Origin: UBA4644 sp964541085
GTDB taxonomy: Bacteria > Bacillota > Clostridia > Oscillospirales > Butyricicoccaceae
NCBI GenBank assembly: GCA_964541085.1
Contig: CAZIPA010000006.1
Span: 1-64,000 of the forward strand
Direction: 5' to 3'
Length of the DNA: 64,000 nucleotides
Position numbers and translations under genes: made by a program. Numbering within the stretch: position 1 is the first letter of the stretch; each line of letters begins with the position of its first letter. The notes beneath the pieces were generated by a model. The model did not search any database. It worked only from the letters and a program-made list of their open reading frames with translations, and was not told the DNA's origin. Below, one piece after another: positions 29,580-41,348 of the stretch.

Positions 29580-31160
29580 TTGTATGAGCAACTGTTGACG
29601 GATATCCCGGCAGAGCAGAGCAGCGTCTCCCGCCGGGAGCTTTGCGCCGGAGACCCGGCACTGTTTGGGCGCACCTATCTTTCCCATTATCTCACCCTGC
29701 CCACACCGACCTTTCACAAAAAGCTGTGCCGCCTGTGGCAAAAGCAGGTGATGAAGGGCCGCTGTCCCTCGCCGGAAGCCCTGCCGGAGATGCTGGAGGC
29801 CAAAGGCTGCCGTCTGGCCATCGCTGCGCCCCGGGGCCATGCCAAATCCACGGTGATGAGCTTGCAGAATGTGCTCCATGCGGCGCTGTACGGCTACAAA
29901 AAATACATTCTGCTGGTGTCGGACACCGAGGCCCAGGCCTCCTCCTTTCTGGAGGCGGTGAAGGCCGAGCTGGAGGACAATGAAGGGATTTTGCGGGATT
30001 TCGGCGATCTGCGGGGAAAGGTGTGGAAAAGCACGGTGATCCTGCTGCGCACGGGGGTGCGCATTGATGCGGTAGGCTCCGGGCAAAAGCTGCGGGGACG
30101 GCGGCACGGGGCACGCAGACCCGATCTGATTCTGCTGGACGATATCGAAAACGATCAGGAGGTGCTGTCTCCCGACGGACGGCGCAAGCTGGAGCGGTGG
30201 TTTTTCGGCGCAGTGAGCAAGGCGGGCGACCGCTATACGGACATTGTGTGCATCGGAACGGTGCTCCATCATGACAGTCTGCTGGTGCAGCTGCTGCACA
30301 ATCCGGCCTATCAGAGCCTGTGTCTGCGGGCGGTGGAGCGGTTTTCCGACCATCCTCTGTGGAAGCGCTGGCGGAGCTATTATACCGACCTGTCCGATCC
30401 CCGGCGGGAAAAGACAGCGGAACGGTTTTTCCAGCGCCACCGGAAGGAGCTTCTGGAGGGAACCAAGGTGCTCTGGCCCAAAAAGCTGTCCTATTATGAC
30501 CTGATGTGTATGCTGGTCAGCGAGGGCGAGGGCTCCTTTTACCGGGAGATGCAGAACACGCCCATGGATCCGGCCTCCTGTCTCTTCCCCCGGGAGTGGC
30601 TGAAATATTACAATCCGGCAGAGGTGGATTTTTCCCGGGGCTTCCGGTTTTTCGGCTATTGCGATCCCAGTCTGGGCAAAACGGCGGAGTCGGATTTTTC
30701 GGCCATTCTCACGCTGGCGCAGAATGTGCGGACCGGCGTGATGTATGTGCTGGACGCGGACATTCTCCGGCGGCATCCCGATGGCATTATTCGGGATATT
30801 CTGGAAAAGGCCCGCTGGCTGCTGCGGGAATATGGCGGGCAATATACGGCCTTTGGCGCGGAGACCAACCAGTTTCAGTGGTTTCTCAAGGAGCGTCTGG
30901 CGGCGGAGAGTGCGGCGGCGGGGGTGTATCTGCCCATTACCGAGGTGCGTTCGGCAGCGGACAAGACCCTGCGCATTCAGACCCTTCAGCCGGATGTGCG
31001 CAACGGCTATCTGCTGTTCCGGCCGGAGCAGGAGGAGCTTCTGCGCCAGCTGACCCAGTTTCCGCTGGCCCGCCACGACGACGGCCCGGACGCATTAGAG
31101 GGCGCGGTTCGGCTCTGTAAGCAGGGGATGCGGTTGGGAACATTGAAGCTGCGGGTGTGA
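29580..31160 (+). CDS. Phage terminase large subunit-like protein (orphan)
   Basis: This roughly 526-residue protein reads as a TerL packaging ATPase/nuclease. It has a P-loop variant APRGHAKSTVMSL, Walker B LILLDDIEND, and an RNase H-like nuclease domain with GYCDPSLGKTAESDFSAIL, GAETNQFQWFLKERL and RHDDGPDALEGAV, which supply the acidic residues. No portal, small terminase or capsid gene is nearby, so it is a prophage relic or a domesticated gene. The reading frame is intact. A TTG at 29580 with AAGGAG ten bases upstream is the best start; an upstream reading to 29526 lacks a ribosome site. A diverged copy of its last 25 codons follows at 31279. Confidence 0.85.
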   Translation: MYEQLLTDIPAEQSSVSRRELCAGDPALFGRTYLSHYLTLPTPTFHKKLCRLWQKQVMKGRCPSPEALPEMLEAKGCRLAIAAPRGHAKSTVMSLQNVLHAALYGYKKYILLVSDTEAQASSFLEAVKAELEDNEGILRDFGDLRGKVWKSTVILLRTGVRIDAVGSGQKLRGRRHGARRPDLILLDDIENDQEVLSPDGRRKLERWFFGAVSKAGDRYTDIVCIGTVLHHDSLLVQLLHNPAYQSLCLRAVERFSDHPLWKRWRSYYTDLSDPRREKTAERFFQRHRKELLEGTKVLWPKKLSYYDLMCMLVSEGEGSFYREMQNTPMDPASCLFPREWLKYYNPAEVDFSRGFRFFGYCDPSLGKTAESDFSAILTLAQNVRTGVMYVLDADILRRHPDGIIRDILEKARWLLREYGGQYTAFGAETNQFQWFLKERLAAESAAAGVYLPITEVRSAADKTLRIQTLQPDVRNGYLLFRPEQEELLRQLTQFPLARHDDGPDALEGAVRLCKQGMRLGTLKLRV

Positions 31161-31164
31161 GGGC

Positions 31165-31275
31165 CGTCGTCCTTCGCCGCCCAGTGGCGGCGTCACGCCG
31201 CAGGAAGCCGCAGAAGTGCGGCGACCGAGGCGGTGAAATAAAAAGGGGCCCCCGCAAAACCTGTTTTGCGGGGAA
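31165..31275. repeat. GC-rich repeat module inserted behind the terminase gene
   Basis: Carries CCGCCCAGTGGCGGCGTCAC, GCCGCAGGAAGCCGCAG, ACCGAGGCGGTGAAAT and a GCAAAACCTGTTTTGC hairpin. It is related to the modules at 2.8, 7.9 and 39.4 kb and lies exactly between the terminase stop and the duplicated 3' fragment. Confidence 0.8.
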
Positions 31276-31278
31276 ACC

Positions 31279-31356
31279 GGCCCGGATGCACTGGAAGGTG
31301 CCGTGCGATTGTGCAAGCAGGGGATGCGGTTGGGGACATTGAAGCTGCGGGTATGA
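31279..31356 (+). pseudogene. Duplicate 3' fragment of a terminase gene
   Basis: These 78 bases encode GPDALEGAVRLCKQGMRLGTLKLRV plus stop (25 residues), identical in protein to the end of the preceding gene. The DNA differs at eleven codons, all synonymous. No start or upstream part exists. It is best explained as the surviving end of a second, related terminase gene, or as a recombination product, not as a recent duplication. Confidence 0.85.
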
Positions 31357-32120
31357 GGCAGCTGCGCCTTGCGGCTTGGCTCTCCCTCTGGGAGAGCTGG
31401 CGGCGCAGCCGTCTGAGAGGGTTTTCGCTGCAAACCATCCCACAGATTTTATCGCTCAATAATTTATAGCATAATCATCCCCTGCCGGGCAGCTTGCGCA
31501 GGGATCCTTCGCCGATGAGTGTCGGCGAGAGGCTACATCTGATGATATCCCTGCGGGGATGGGGGTGATGCACCTGTCGGCGTGATGCGCACTTCGTGCG
31601 TGATGCGCCTGCGGGCGTTGGAAGACGAGAGACGAAGGTACAATCCCTCAGTCGGCACTTCGTGCCGCCAGCTCCCTTTACACAAGGGCGCCTTGGATAT
31701 TTGCGGAAGCAAACCGCCCTCGCCGGAGCCGCCCCTGTGTAAGGGGAGGTGGCAAAACCGCCGGTTTTGACGGAAGGGTTGTCACTGCGTCCGGCTGATT
31801 CAGCGGCAAATGTCCCCGCCTCCCTCGTCGGATGGAGCCAAGAACGGGGGGCGAAAGGACAACCCTCTCAGTCACCTGCGGTGACAGCTCTCCCAAAGGG
31901 AGAGCCAAGCCCGAAAACCTCACGGCGCAAGCCGATTTCATCTTCGCAGAAGATTTCACCGGCGCAAGGCGATATCATTGCGCCGTCAGGCGACAACTCC
32001 CATCCTGCCGAAAAATTTTCGGATTCCTGCGTTTATTGGTAACAATGCGGTCAAACCGGGGAAAAGGCGGGGGTTTCCACGAAAAAATTTTTGAAATTTG
32101 GGGATGAAATTTCACCGGCT
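31357..32120. repeat. Gene-free repeat cluster upstream of ppdK
   Basis: In order: the GGCTCTCCCTCTGGGAGAGC module (31378-31424); a stretch shared with 39480-39560 (TTTATCGCTCAATAATTTATAGC, then the CCTGCCGGGCAGCTTGCGCAG hairpin); TGATG-spaced hairpins (31567-31619); a distinct module with CTCCCTTTACACAAGGG and CCCCTGTGTAAGGGGAGG (about 31672-31755); and an inverted GGCTCTCC module (31860-31911). No coding frame is convincing. A TATAAT at about 32127 may belong to the ppdK promoter. Confidence 0.8.
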
Positions 32121-32185
32121 TTCTGGTATAATAACGGAGATTGGAAAAATCCGCGAAAAACAATTTAATATAAGGAGTGTTACCA

Positions 32186-34813
<2,628 letters not shown>

Positions 34814-34844
34814 GCATCCCTCCGGCCGCATAAGCAAAATAACG

Positions 34845-34872
34845 AAAGCTCCCCGAAAGGGGAGCTTTTCTT
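34845..34872 (+). terminator. Intrinsic terminator after ppdK
   Basis: AAAGCTCCCC / GGGGAGCTTT stem with a GAAA loop and TTTTC tail. It is followed at 34873-34920 by fragments of the hairpin-chain repeat. Confidence 0.9.
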
Positions 34873-34918
34873 AATGATATCCCTGCGGGATGAGAAGAAG
34901 TGATGCGCCTGCATCGCA

Positions 34919-35215
34919 TCACCACACAGCGCCCGCCATCAGCACACCCACGGCGCACAGCGCCCCGGCGAGAAAGGACAGCACCGGCAGCAGCCAGGCG
35001 GGGGCTGACCGGCCCTTCCTGCCCTTCAGTCCCTTCAGCCGCGGGGGCGAAAGGCTGTATTGTGCCGCCAGCTGCTCTGCCAGCGCCAGCAGCTCCTCCG
35101 GCGAAGACAGCGCCCCCGGGCCGCGCTCCTCCGCCAGCAGAAAAATCGCCTGCTCAAAGGGCCCGTTTTCCGGCGGACGCACCAGAATTGCCTGCCGGGA
35201 GATTCCTTTTACCAT
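34919..35215 (-). CDS. Conserved clostridial hypothetical with C-terminal membrane helix
   Basis: This 98-residue protein begins MVKGISRQAILVRPPENGPFEQAIF, reminiscent of a small family of clostridial proteins starting with KGISRRVIVVKSPD. A basic region (PPRLKGLKGRKGR) precedes a single C-terminal hydrophobic helix (about 73-96). It follows spoIIE on the same strand after 48 bases, so it may be cotranscribed and expressed during sporulation. Its function is unknown. AAGGAGG lies upstream of the ATG. Confidence 0.7.
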   Translation of the reverse strand: MVKGISRQAILVRPPENGPFEQAIFLLAEERGPGALSSPEELLALAEQLAAQYSLSPPRLKGLKGRKGRSAPAWLLPVLSFLAGALCAVGVLMAGAVW

Positions 35216-35263
35216 ATCCTTCCGCCTCCTTTTCAGAAACAGTATGTCCCGGCATTCATCGGC

Positions 35264-37492
35264 TTATACCGCCTCCGCCTGCTGAAAATCCGCCACCAGC
35301 ACGGTCATATCATCCCCGGAGCCCGCCCTGGCCGCCTCCTCCAGCAGCAGACCGGCCAGCGCCGAGCCCTCCAGCGTCCCCTGTTCCCGCAGCAGCGCCG
35401 CCGTGCGATCCTCCAGAAAAGCGCCGTCGCTGAGCAGAATCACCCGATCGCCGGGGGAAAGCCGCAGACGGATGGGCGCAGCCTCTTCCTCCTCCGCCAG
35501 ACCCGCCGGAAGAGCGCAGCCGTCAAAGCGGGTGAGCCGTCCTTCCCGCAGAAGAAAGCTGGGCGCAGCCCCATATTTCAGCAGATTGCACCGTCCGGAG
35601 AACAGATTGACCTCCAGCAGATCCAGCGTCACAAAGCCCCACTGGGGAAACCGGGCCGCCAGCACCGGCAGCACCGCCGCCACACTCTCCCCCAGAGCGC
35701 AGCCCGAGCGCACAAAGGAGCACAGCAGCTCCAGCGCCTGACGGGAGCACACACCGGCAGCCTCGCCCGTGCCCATGCCGTCAGACAGCAGCACCGCCGC
35801 CCGGCCGTCATCGGTATGCAGCGCCCGATATTCGTCCCCGCAGAGAACCTCCCCCGCCTTTTTTCGCCGGGCCGGACTGAGCAGCAGCACACATCGCTCC
35901 TGCTGCCGCAGACGAATCACCGTGCCGGAGGCACTTTCCACCCGCTCCGGCGGCAAAAGGGTCATTTGCAGCGCCCCCTGCAACGATCGCCGCAGGGCAT
36001 CACAGTCCTCCAGCGCCTGAGAGGAGGGCTGCTTCAGACGGATATCCGCCTGCAACCGTCCGCCGGTGAGACAGACCGCCGCCTTCGCCCCGGGAAGATA
36101 GGCCCGCACAATCCGCCGCACCTGCCCCTCCAGCCGGGCATCATAGAGGGTTCCCGTGCCGGTCTGCACCGCGGCCGATTCCAGCAGCGCTCCCAGCCGG
36201 GCATATTGCCGTCCCAGCAGAGCCTGCCCTTCCCGCTCCTGCCGCAGACGGGCTTCCCGCCGGAGGGCATCCCGAAAGGCATCGTTGATGCTGCCGCAAA
36301 AGCGTTCCGGCGTGAGACAGCTGCCCGCGAACCACGGAGGAAGATCGGAAAGCCGCAAGGCATGACGGCTGCGCAGAGGCTGGGCCAGATGACACAGCAC
36401 ATCCCGCATGGCCTCATAATCCCGCTGCCAGCATTGGGAAAACCGGGGACAGCTTCGGCAGGCCAGCTCACAGCCGCTGCGGAACACCGGCCCCAGCAGC
36501 TCCGGCGGCCCGGCGGGCGTATCCGGCACCATGGCCTGTCCCAGACCGGCCAGCGCCTGAGAAAGTCCCCGGAGGGCCTGTCCACCGCCGCACATCACAG
36601 GCAGCACCGGCTCGGAGGAAAGTGCGGCACAGCCGGTTTCCACCCGCAGCCAGAGCTTTCCCGGCAGCAAAATGAGGATTCCTCCGGCCAGCAGACTTTC
36701 ATAAAAGGCCGCTCCGGCCCCTTCCCGCTGATAGAGCCAGAGGCACAGCAGCCCGGTGAGGATGGAAAAGCGCAGCGCCGCCGTCAGCCGTTCCCGCCGT
36801 CCAAAGGCACCTGCTGCCAGAGCGGAAGCACACCACAGCAGGGCAAAAAAGGGACTCTGCCCCAGTGCCAGATCCATCGCCGCACCAAAGGCCGCACCCA
36901 CCAGCGCGCCTGCCGTTCCGCCGCCGCAGCAGGAAATGGCCTCCACTACTCCCACCGCCAGCAGCCGGGCCGGACGCAGCCCACAGACGGTCAGGGGAAG
37001 CCACGCCAGCAGTCCTGCCAGCAGCGCTCCCAGCCGTCCCCAGGGCATAAGGGGCGATTTTCCCTCCCGGGCTTCCCGCAGCAGCAGGGCAAAGCCGCCG
37101 CACAGCAGAGCCTGTCCCCCCAGCGTCAGCAGATCCTCTCCCCGCTCCACCTGCACCAGTCCCGTGGAAATCAGGGCGATCATGGCACACAGTGGGAAAA
37201 AGCCCCGCCGCCGGCCCACCGCCGTTCCCTCCAGCACCAGCCGGCAGGTGAGCACCACTGCACAGGCCGCGCCATAAAGAAGTCCGTTTTCTCCCCCGCC
37301 CAGCACATACCGGCAAAAGGCCCCCAGCGCCGCCAGTGCCGGATGGGCCGAGGCCGCACAGTAGGCCACCCCAAAGGGCCGCAGCTCTCCGGCGGCAGCC
37401 GCTGCCGCAAACAGCACCCCCATTCCCAGCGCCCCCAGAGGCCCGGCCAGACGCCTGATTGCTTTTGTATGCTGCTTTGTTTCCAGCTCCAT
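35264..37492 (-). CDS. spoIIE: Stage II sporulation protein E (membrane-bound PP2C phosphatase)
   Basis: SpoIIE dephosphorylates SpoIIAA to release sigma-F in the forespore and also acts at the polar septum. The N-terminal third is a bundle of about ten hydrophobic segments. A central regulatory region contains CRSCPRFSQCW, a cysteine-bearing segment typical of SpoIIE. The C-terminal PP2C domain shows VLLSDGMGTGEAAG, GDRVILLSDGAFLED and DDMTVLVADF. The start at 37492 (MELETKQHT) is preferred for a GGGAGTG site. At 742 residues it is somewhat shorter than the 827 of B. subtilis. This gene marks the organism as a genetic spore-former. Confidence 0.93.
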   Translation of the reverse strand: MELETKQHTKAIRRLAGPLGALGMGVLFAAAAAAGELRPFGVAYCAASAHPALAALGAFCRYVLGGGENGLLYGAACAVVLTCRLVLEGTAVGRRRGFFPLCAMIALISTGLVQVERGEDLLTLGGQALLCGGFALLLREAREGKSPLMPWGRLGALLAGLLAWLPLTVCGLRPARLLAVGVVEAISCCGGGTAGALVGAAFGAAMDLALGQSPFFALLWCASALAAGAFGRRERLTAALRFSILTGLLCLWLYQREGAGAAFYESLLAGGILILLPGKLWLRVETGCAALSSEPVLPVMCGGGQALRGLSQALAGLGQAMVPDTPAGPPELLGPVFRSGCELACRSCPRFSQCWQRDYEAMRDVLCHLAQPLRSRHALRLSDLPPWFAGSCLTPERFCGSINDAFRDALRREARLRQEREGQALLGRQYARLGALLESAAVQTGTGTLYDARLEGQVRRIVRAYLPGAKAAVCLTGGRLQADIRLKQPSSQALEDCDALRRSLQGALQMTLLPPERVESASGTVIRLRQQERCVLLLSPARRKKAGEVLCGDEYRALHTDDGRAAVLLSDGMGTGEAAGVCSRQALELLCSFVRSGCALGESVAAVLPVLAARFPQWGFVTLDLLEVNLFSGRCNLLKYGAAPSFLLREGRLTRFDGCALPAGLAEEEEAAPIRLRLSPGDRVILLSDGAFLEDRTAALLREQGTLEGSALAGLLLEEAARAGSGDDMTVLVADFQQAEAV

Positions 37493-37600
37493 CGCTGCCC
37501 ACTCCCTTCGTTTTTCCCCATTGTAGCGGCTTTTTTCCACGGAAAAGGTCAGGAAATCGCCGGGGAAATGCAGGATTCAGAAACTTTTCAGAACTATGGC

Positions 37601-37630
37601 TTGAAAGGGCGGGGAGAAGCATAGTATAAT
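37601..37630 (+). promoter_or_regulatory. Promoter for the MFS transporter gene
   Basis: TTGAAA, 18-base spacer, TATAAT, about 55 bases upstream of the start at 37686. Confidence 0.7.
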
Positions 37631-37685
37631 AGAATGGACAAAGTATCAATCCCGGCGGCGCAGCTGCCCCAAAGGAGGAGCCAAA

Positions 37686-39005
37686 ATGAAGCTGAATACC
37701 AAACGCACCGTGCTCATCGGACTGGCGTTTATGTCGATTCTGGCATTCTGGCAGTTTTACGATCAGGTGATACCCCATCTGCTGGAAAATGTCTTTGGTC
37801 TGCGCACACTGACCACCAACGCCATCATGGCGGCGGACAATGTGCTGGCCCTGTTTATGCTGCCCCTGTTCGGAGCCCTCTCCGACAAAACCCACACCCC
37901 TCTGGGGCGGCGCACCCCCTATATTCTCTTTGGCACGGTGGGGGCCGTGACTCTGCTGCTGCTGCTGGCAAAGGCCCAGGCAAGCCGCAGTCTGCCCCTG
38001 TTTCTGGGCTGTCTCTTTGCCCTGCTGGTGGTGATGAGCATCTACCGCTCTCCCGCCGTGGCCTATATGCCCGATGTGACGCCCAAGCCTCTGCGTTCCC
38101 GGGCCAACGCCATCATCAATCTGGTGGGCTATGTGGGCGGCATCTTTTCCACGCTGATGATGATGCTGCTGCTCAAGAGCGAAACCGCCGCCGACGGCTC
38201 CAGCTATTATCCGCCGGATCAGTCCTTCACCCCCATTTTTCTGGTGGTGGCGGCGTTTATGGCGGTGAGCGTTGCGGTGATGGTGCTGACGGTAAAGGAA
38301 AATAAGGTGGCTGCGGAGACCTGGGCACAGGTGGCCGGATCGGAACAGGCCGAGGCGGGACGGGCACCCCGGAAGGGTGAAAAAATGCCCCGGGAGGTTC
38401 GCCGGAGCCTGATCTTCATTCTGCTGTCGGTATTTCTGTGGTTTACCGCCTACAATGCCGTGACCACGGCCTTTTCCCGCTATTGCGTGGCTGTGTGGGG
38501 CGCGGACCTCAGCGCCTCCTCCGGCTATCTGATGACGGCGACGCTGGTGGCCATCGCCAGCTTTATCCCGCTGGGCAGCCTTTCGGGCCGGGTGGGACGG
38601 AAAAATACCGTGCTGCTGGGCATCGTGCTCATGTCCTTCTGCTATCTCTGCGCCATTTTCATCCAGCGCCAGACCCCGCTGATGTATCTGCTCTTCGGAC
38701 TGGTGGGCATCGGCTGGGCCGCCATCAATGTCAATTCCTTCCCCATGGTGGTGGAGATGAGCCCGGCGGGAGATTCCGGACGGTATACCGGCTATTATTA
38801 CGCCTTTTCCATGGCGGCGCAGATCATCACGCCGCTGCTGTCCGGTCTGCTCATAGACCGGTTCCGGCTGGGCTATCAGGTGCTGTTCCCCTATGCCCTG
38901 CTGTTCTCTCTGCTGTCCCTGTTGACCATGCTGCAGGTTCGCCACGGCGACAGCCGTCCCCAACCCAAAAAGGATCGGCTGGAGGCGTTTGATACGCCGG
39001 ATTAA
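37686..39005 (+). CDS. MFS/GPH-type sugar-like transporter
   Basis: This 439-residue protein has about twelve membrane helices. The loop motif DKTHTPLGRRTPYILFG (about 65-81) is characteristic of the glycoside-pentoside-hexuronide (MelB-like) and SLC45-type carriers. A large cytoplasmic loop lies between helices six and seven (about 205-240, charged). The substrate cannot be predicted; sugars with Na+ or H+ symport are typical. AAAGGAGG precedes the ATG. It is transcribed alone and divergently from spoIIE, with its promoter in the short gap. Confidence 0.85.
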   Translation: MKLNTKRTVLIGLAFMSILAFWQFYDQVIPHLLENVFGLRTLTTNAIMAADNVLALFMLPLFGALSDKTHTPLGRRTPYILFGTVGAVTLLLLLAKAQASRSLPLFLGCLFALLVVMSIYRSPAVAYMPDVTPKPLRSRANAIINLVGYVGGIFSTLMMMLLLKSETAADGSSYYPPDQSFTPIFLVVAAFMAVSVAVMVLTVKENKVAAETWAQVAGSEQAEAGRAPRKGEKMPREVRRSLIFILLSVFLWFTAYNAVTTAFSRYCVAVWGADLSASSGYLMTATLVAIASFIPLGSLSGRVGRKNTVLLGIVLMSFCYLCAIFIQRQTPLMYLLFGLVGIGWAAINVNSFPMVVEMSPAGDSGRYTGYYYAFSMAAQIITPLLSGLLIDRFRLGYQVLFPYALLFSLLSLLTMLQVRHGDSRPQPKKDRLEAFDTPD

Positions 39006-39016
39006 GGCCTGCGGCC

Positions 39017-39615
39017 AATGATATCGCCGCTTTGCGGCGTGATGCGATGCTTCGCATCGTGATGCGCACTTCGTGCGTGATGCGCCTGCGGGCGTGGGAA
39101 GACGGGGGACGAAGGGGTTTTTACTGCGTCCCGCTTCCTCAGAGGGCAGCCCCGCGGCGACTGAGCGGGCGTTAGGGGTGGAACTCTTCGTCCCCGCCGG
39201 GAGGCCGGAAGAGGTTTACGGGGAAACTGGTTTCCCCGTCAGACCGCACGCAGCCCGCTATGCGGTGCTGCTACGGTGTTTCCGCAGAAACGCCTGCGGT
39301 CGAGGGGGGTATCGCAACACCCCTCCGCTGGCCTTTGGGTACTTTCGGCCACACGAAAGCACCATCCCCACAAAATCTTCGATTTTGCAGGGCCCCCGGT
39401 GGATTTAACCGCCTCGGTCGGCGCACTGCTGCGCCTCCCTGCGGCATGACGCCGCCACTGGGCTGCGAAGGCTTGCTGCGCAAGCTGCCCGGCAGGGGAT
39501 GATAATGCTACAAAAATATTGAGCGATAAAATCTGTGGGATTGTTTGCAGGTCTATTAAAAACCCTCTCAGTCGGCACACCGTGCCGCCAGCTCTCCCAG
39601 AGGGAGAGCCAAGCA
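39017..39615. repeat. Composite repeat block, inverted counterpart of 2693-3176
   Basis: This 0.6 kb gene-free block reads, on the minus strand, in the same module order as 2693-3176: palindromic GGCTCTCC module (39562-39615), GC-rich module with the AAAATCGAAGATTTT and CTTTCGTGTGG hairpins (about 39303-39510), a CCACCCCTAACGCCCGCTCAG stretch (about 39090-39182) and the hairpin chain (39017-39097). About 110 extra bases (39190-39300) are present only in this copy. No gene is supported. Confidence 0.88.
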
Positions 39616-39692
39616 GCGAAGAGCGGGCATCTCCGTTTTCCGCTTTCACATTTCACTGAAACTACCTCCAATAAGCAAAGGAGTTATCCATC

Positions 39693-41348
39693 ATGCATCT
39701 GTTTTCTACAACCAAAGAGCAGACGCTGCCGCCCATGCTGAAAAAGGCGGGACTGTATCTGCTGCTGTTTCTCTGCGTGTTCATTCCCTTCCGCACACCC
39801 CTTGCCGACCTCACCGTTTCCGGCATCAAGGCCCTGCCCGATGTGCTGATTCTGGCGCTGGCCGGATGGTATGTGCTGGCGGTGCGCTTCCGTCTGCGCT
39901 TTACCCTGCCCGATGTGCTGTTTCTGGCCTTTGAGGGGCTGGCGCTGGTGAGCACCCTGAAAAACGGCATCCCCGTCACCCTGTGGATCTATGAGACCCG
40001 CAGCATCGGCATTTATTATATCCTCTATTTTGTGGTGCGCAATTTCGGCTTTGGCAAAAAGGAGCTGACCCTGCTCACCCGCACCCTGCAAGGGGTGTCC
40101 CTGCCTCTGTTTGCGCTGGCGCTGGTGGAAAAGATCAGCAGCAAGACCCTGCTGTTCAGCCCTGCGGCACTGGCCAACATCAACATCAGCACCAATTTCA
40201 GCCGGGTGTACAGTATGTTCTACAATCCCAACACCTACGGCCTGTTCCTCACCTTTGTGATCCTGCTGTCCCTGTGGCTGGCCCTGCGGCTGGAGGAAAA
40301 AACCCCCGTGTGGATGTATGTGCTGCTGGGGGCGGCCCTGTATTTCACCATGTCCCGCAGCTCCATGCTGATTCTTGCGGCGGGGCTGGCGGTGCTTTTC
40401 GTGTGCGCTCTGCGGGAAAAGAAGCTGCGCTGGAAGCGGCTGGCCCTGCAGCTGCTGGCCGTGGTGGCCGGTGTGGTGGTGCTGTTTCAGGGCGCGGGCT
40501 GGGCCGCCGGAAAATATTACACCGCAAAGGCCCAGTACAAGCTCACCGACAAGGTGATGGAGGGCTACAGCGAGGCCCAGTATATCGTGGAGGTTCCCTA
40601 TGTGACCCCCGACGGGGTGGAGCATACGGGCTATGTCTATCATGACATCACCTATATTGACAGGGAATGCACCACCACCCTGAACGAATACGGCAGCATC
40701 GTCTACAGCACCGGCAACGGCAAGACCACGGCCTATATTCTCACGAAAAACGGCGGCATGAAGCTGACGGAGTTTCAGCAGCTTCCGGCGGAAACGCAGG
40801 CTGATCTGATTACCGGCGAAGGCCAGCGGCGGGATGAAAACCGCACCAGCCAGATTCTGGACGCCGCCAGGGATTCCATGAACATCAGCGCCGGAGACCG
40901 CTTTACCGAGCTGGGCGATTCCAATATGTACACCGCCGATTTCAACGGCCGGTTTTACTCTCTCATGATGGCCTGGAAGGTGATCGAGGATTATCCCCTG
41001 CTGGGCACGGGCTTCGGCACCTTCGGTTCCTCTGCGTCCCTCACCTGGACGCCGCCCACCTATGGCACCTATGTGCTGCGGGAAAACTTCTATGCGGACA
41101 ATCAGTATGCCTGCGTCATGGCCGAGACGGGTCTGCTGGGGCTGGCGGTATTTCTGGCCTTCCTGTTTACCACCCTGTTCGGCTGGCGCAGGAGCCTGCT
41201 GAAGGTGATGGCCTGTGTCATCATCGGCTGGTTCGGCCTGTTCTATAACATTCTGGAGGTGCAGATCGGCGCATTTCTCCTGTGGGCCATTCTTTCCATG
41301 GAGGTTTCCGGAGAGGAGACGGCTGCCGGGGAAGGAAGCGACCTATGA
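39693..41348 (+). CDS. O-antigen ligase/polymerase-like membrane protein (copy 1)
   Basis: This 551-residue multi-helix protein resembles the Wzy/WaaL O-antigen ligase family. Early helices are followed by FSRVYSMFYNPNTYGLFLTF, a mid-protein LYFTMSRSSMLILAAGL, a long extracytoplasmic loop of roughly 200 residues (about 280-440) and then LLGTGFGTFGSSASLTWTPPTYGTY with further helices. The family transfers or polymerises lipid-linked glycans, so a role in surface polysaccharide synthesis is likely. The next gene is a clear paralogue and starts within its stop codon (ATGA), so they are co-translated. Confidence 0.82.
   Translation: MHLFSTTKEQTLPPMLKKAGLYLLLFLCVFIPFRTPLADLTVSGIKALPDVLILALAGWYVLAVRFRLRFTLPDVLFLAFEGLALVSTLKNGIPVTLWIYETRSIGIYYILYFVVRNFGFGKKELTLLTRTLQGVSLPLFALALVEKISSKTLLFSPAALANINISTNFSRVYSMFYNPNTYGLFLTFVILLSLWLALRLEEKTPVWMYVLLGAALYFTMSRSSMLILAAGLAVLFVCALREKKLRWKRLALQLLAVVAGVVVLFQGAGWAAGKYYTAKAQYKLTDKVMEGYSEAQYIVEVPYVTPDGVEHTGYVYHDITYIDRECTTTLNEYGSIVYSTGNGKTTAYILTKNGGMKLTEFQQLPAETQADLITGEGQRRDENRTSQILDAARDSMNISAGDRFTELGDSNMYTADFNGRFYSLMMAWKVIEDYPLLGTGFGTFGSSASLTWTPPTYGTYVLRENFYADNQYACVMAETGLLGLAVFLAFLFTTLFGWRRSLLKVMACVIIGWFGLFYNILEVQIGAFLLWAILSMEVSGEETAAGEGSDL

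Noticed and set aside
39073..39502. Short open frames in the repeat blocks (also 2811-3201, 31095-31470, 31749-32107)
   Set aside because: They arise from repeated non-coding modules, give the same fragments in each copy in different frames, and lack ribosome sites.
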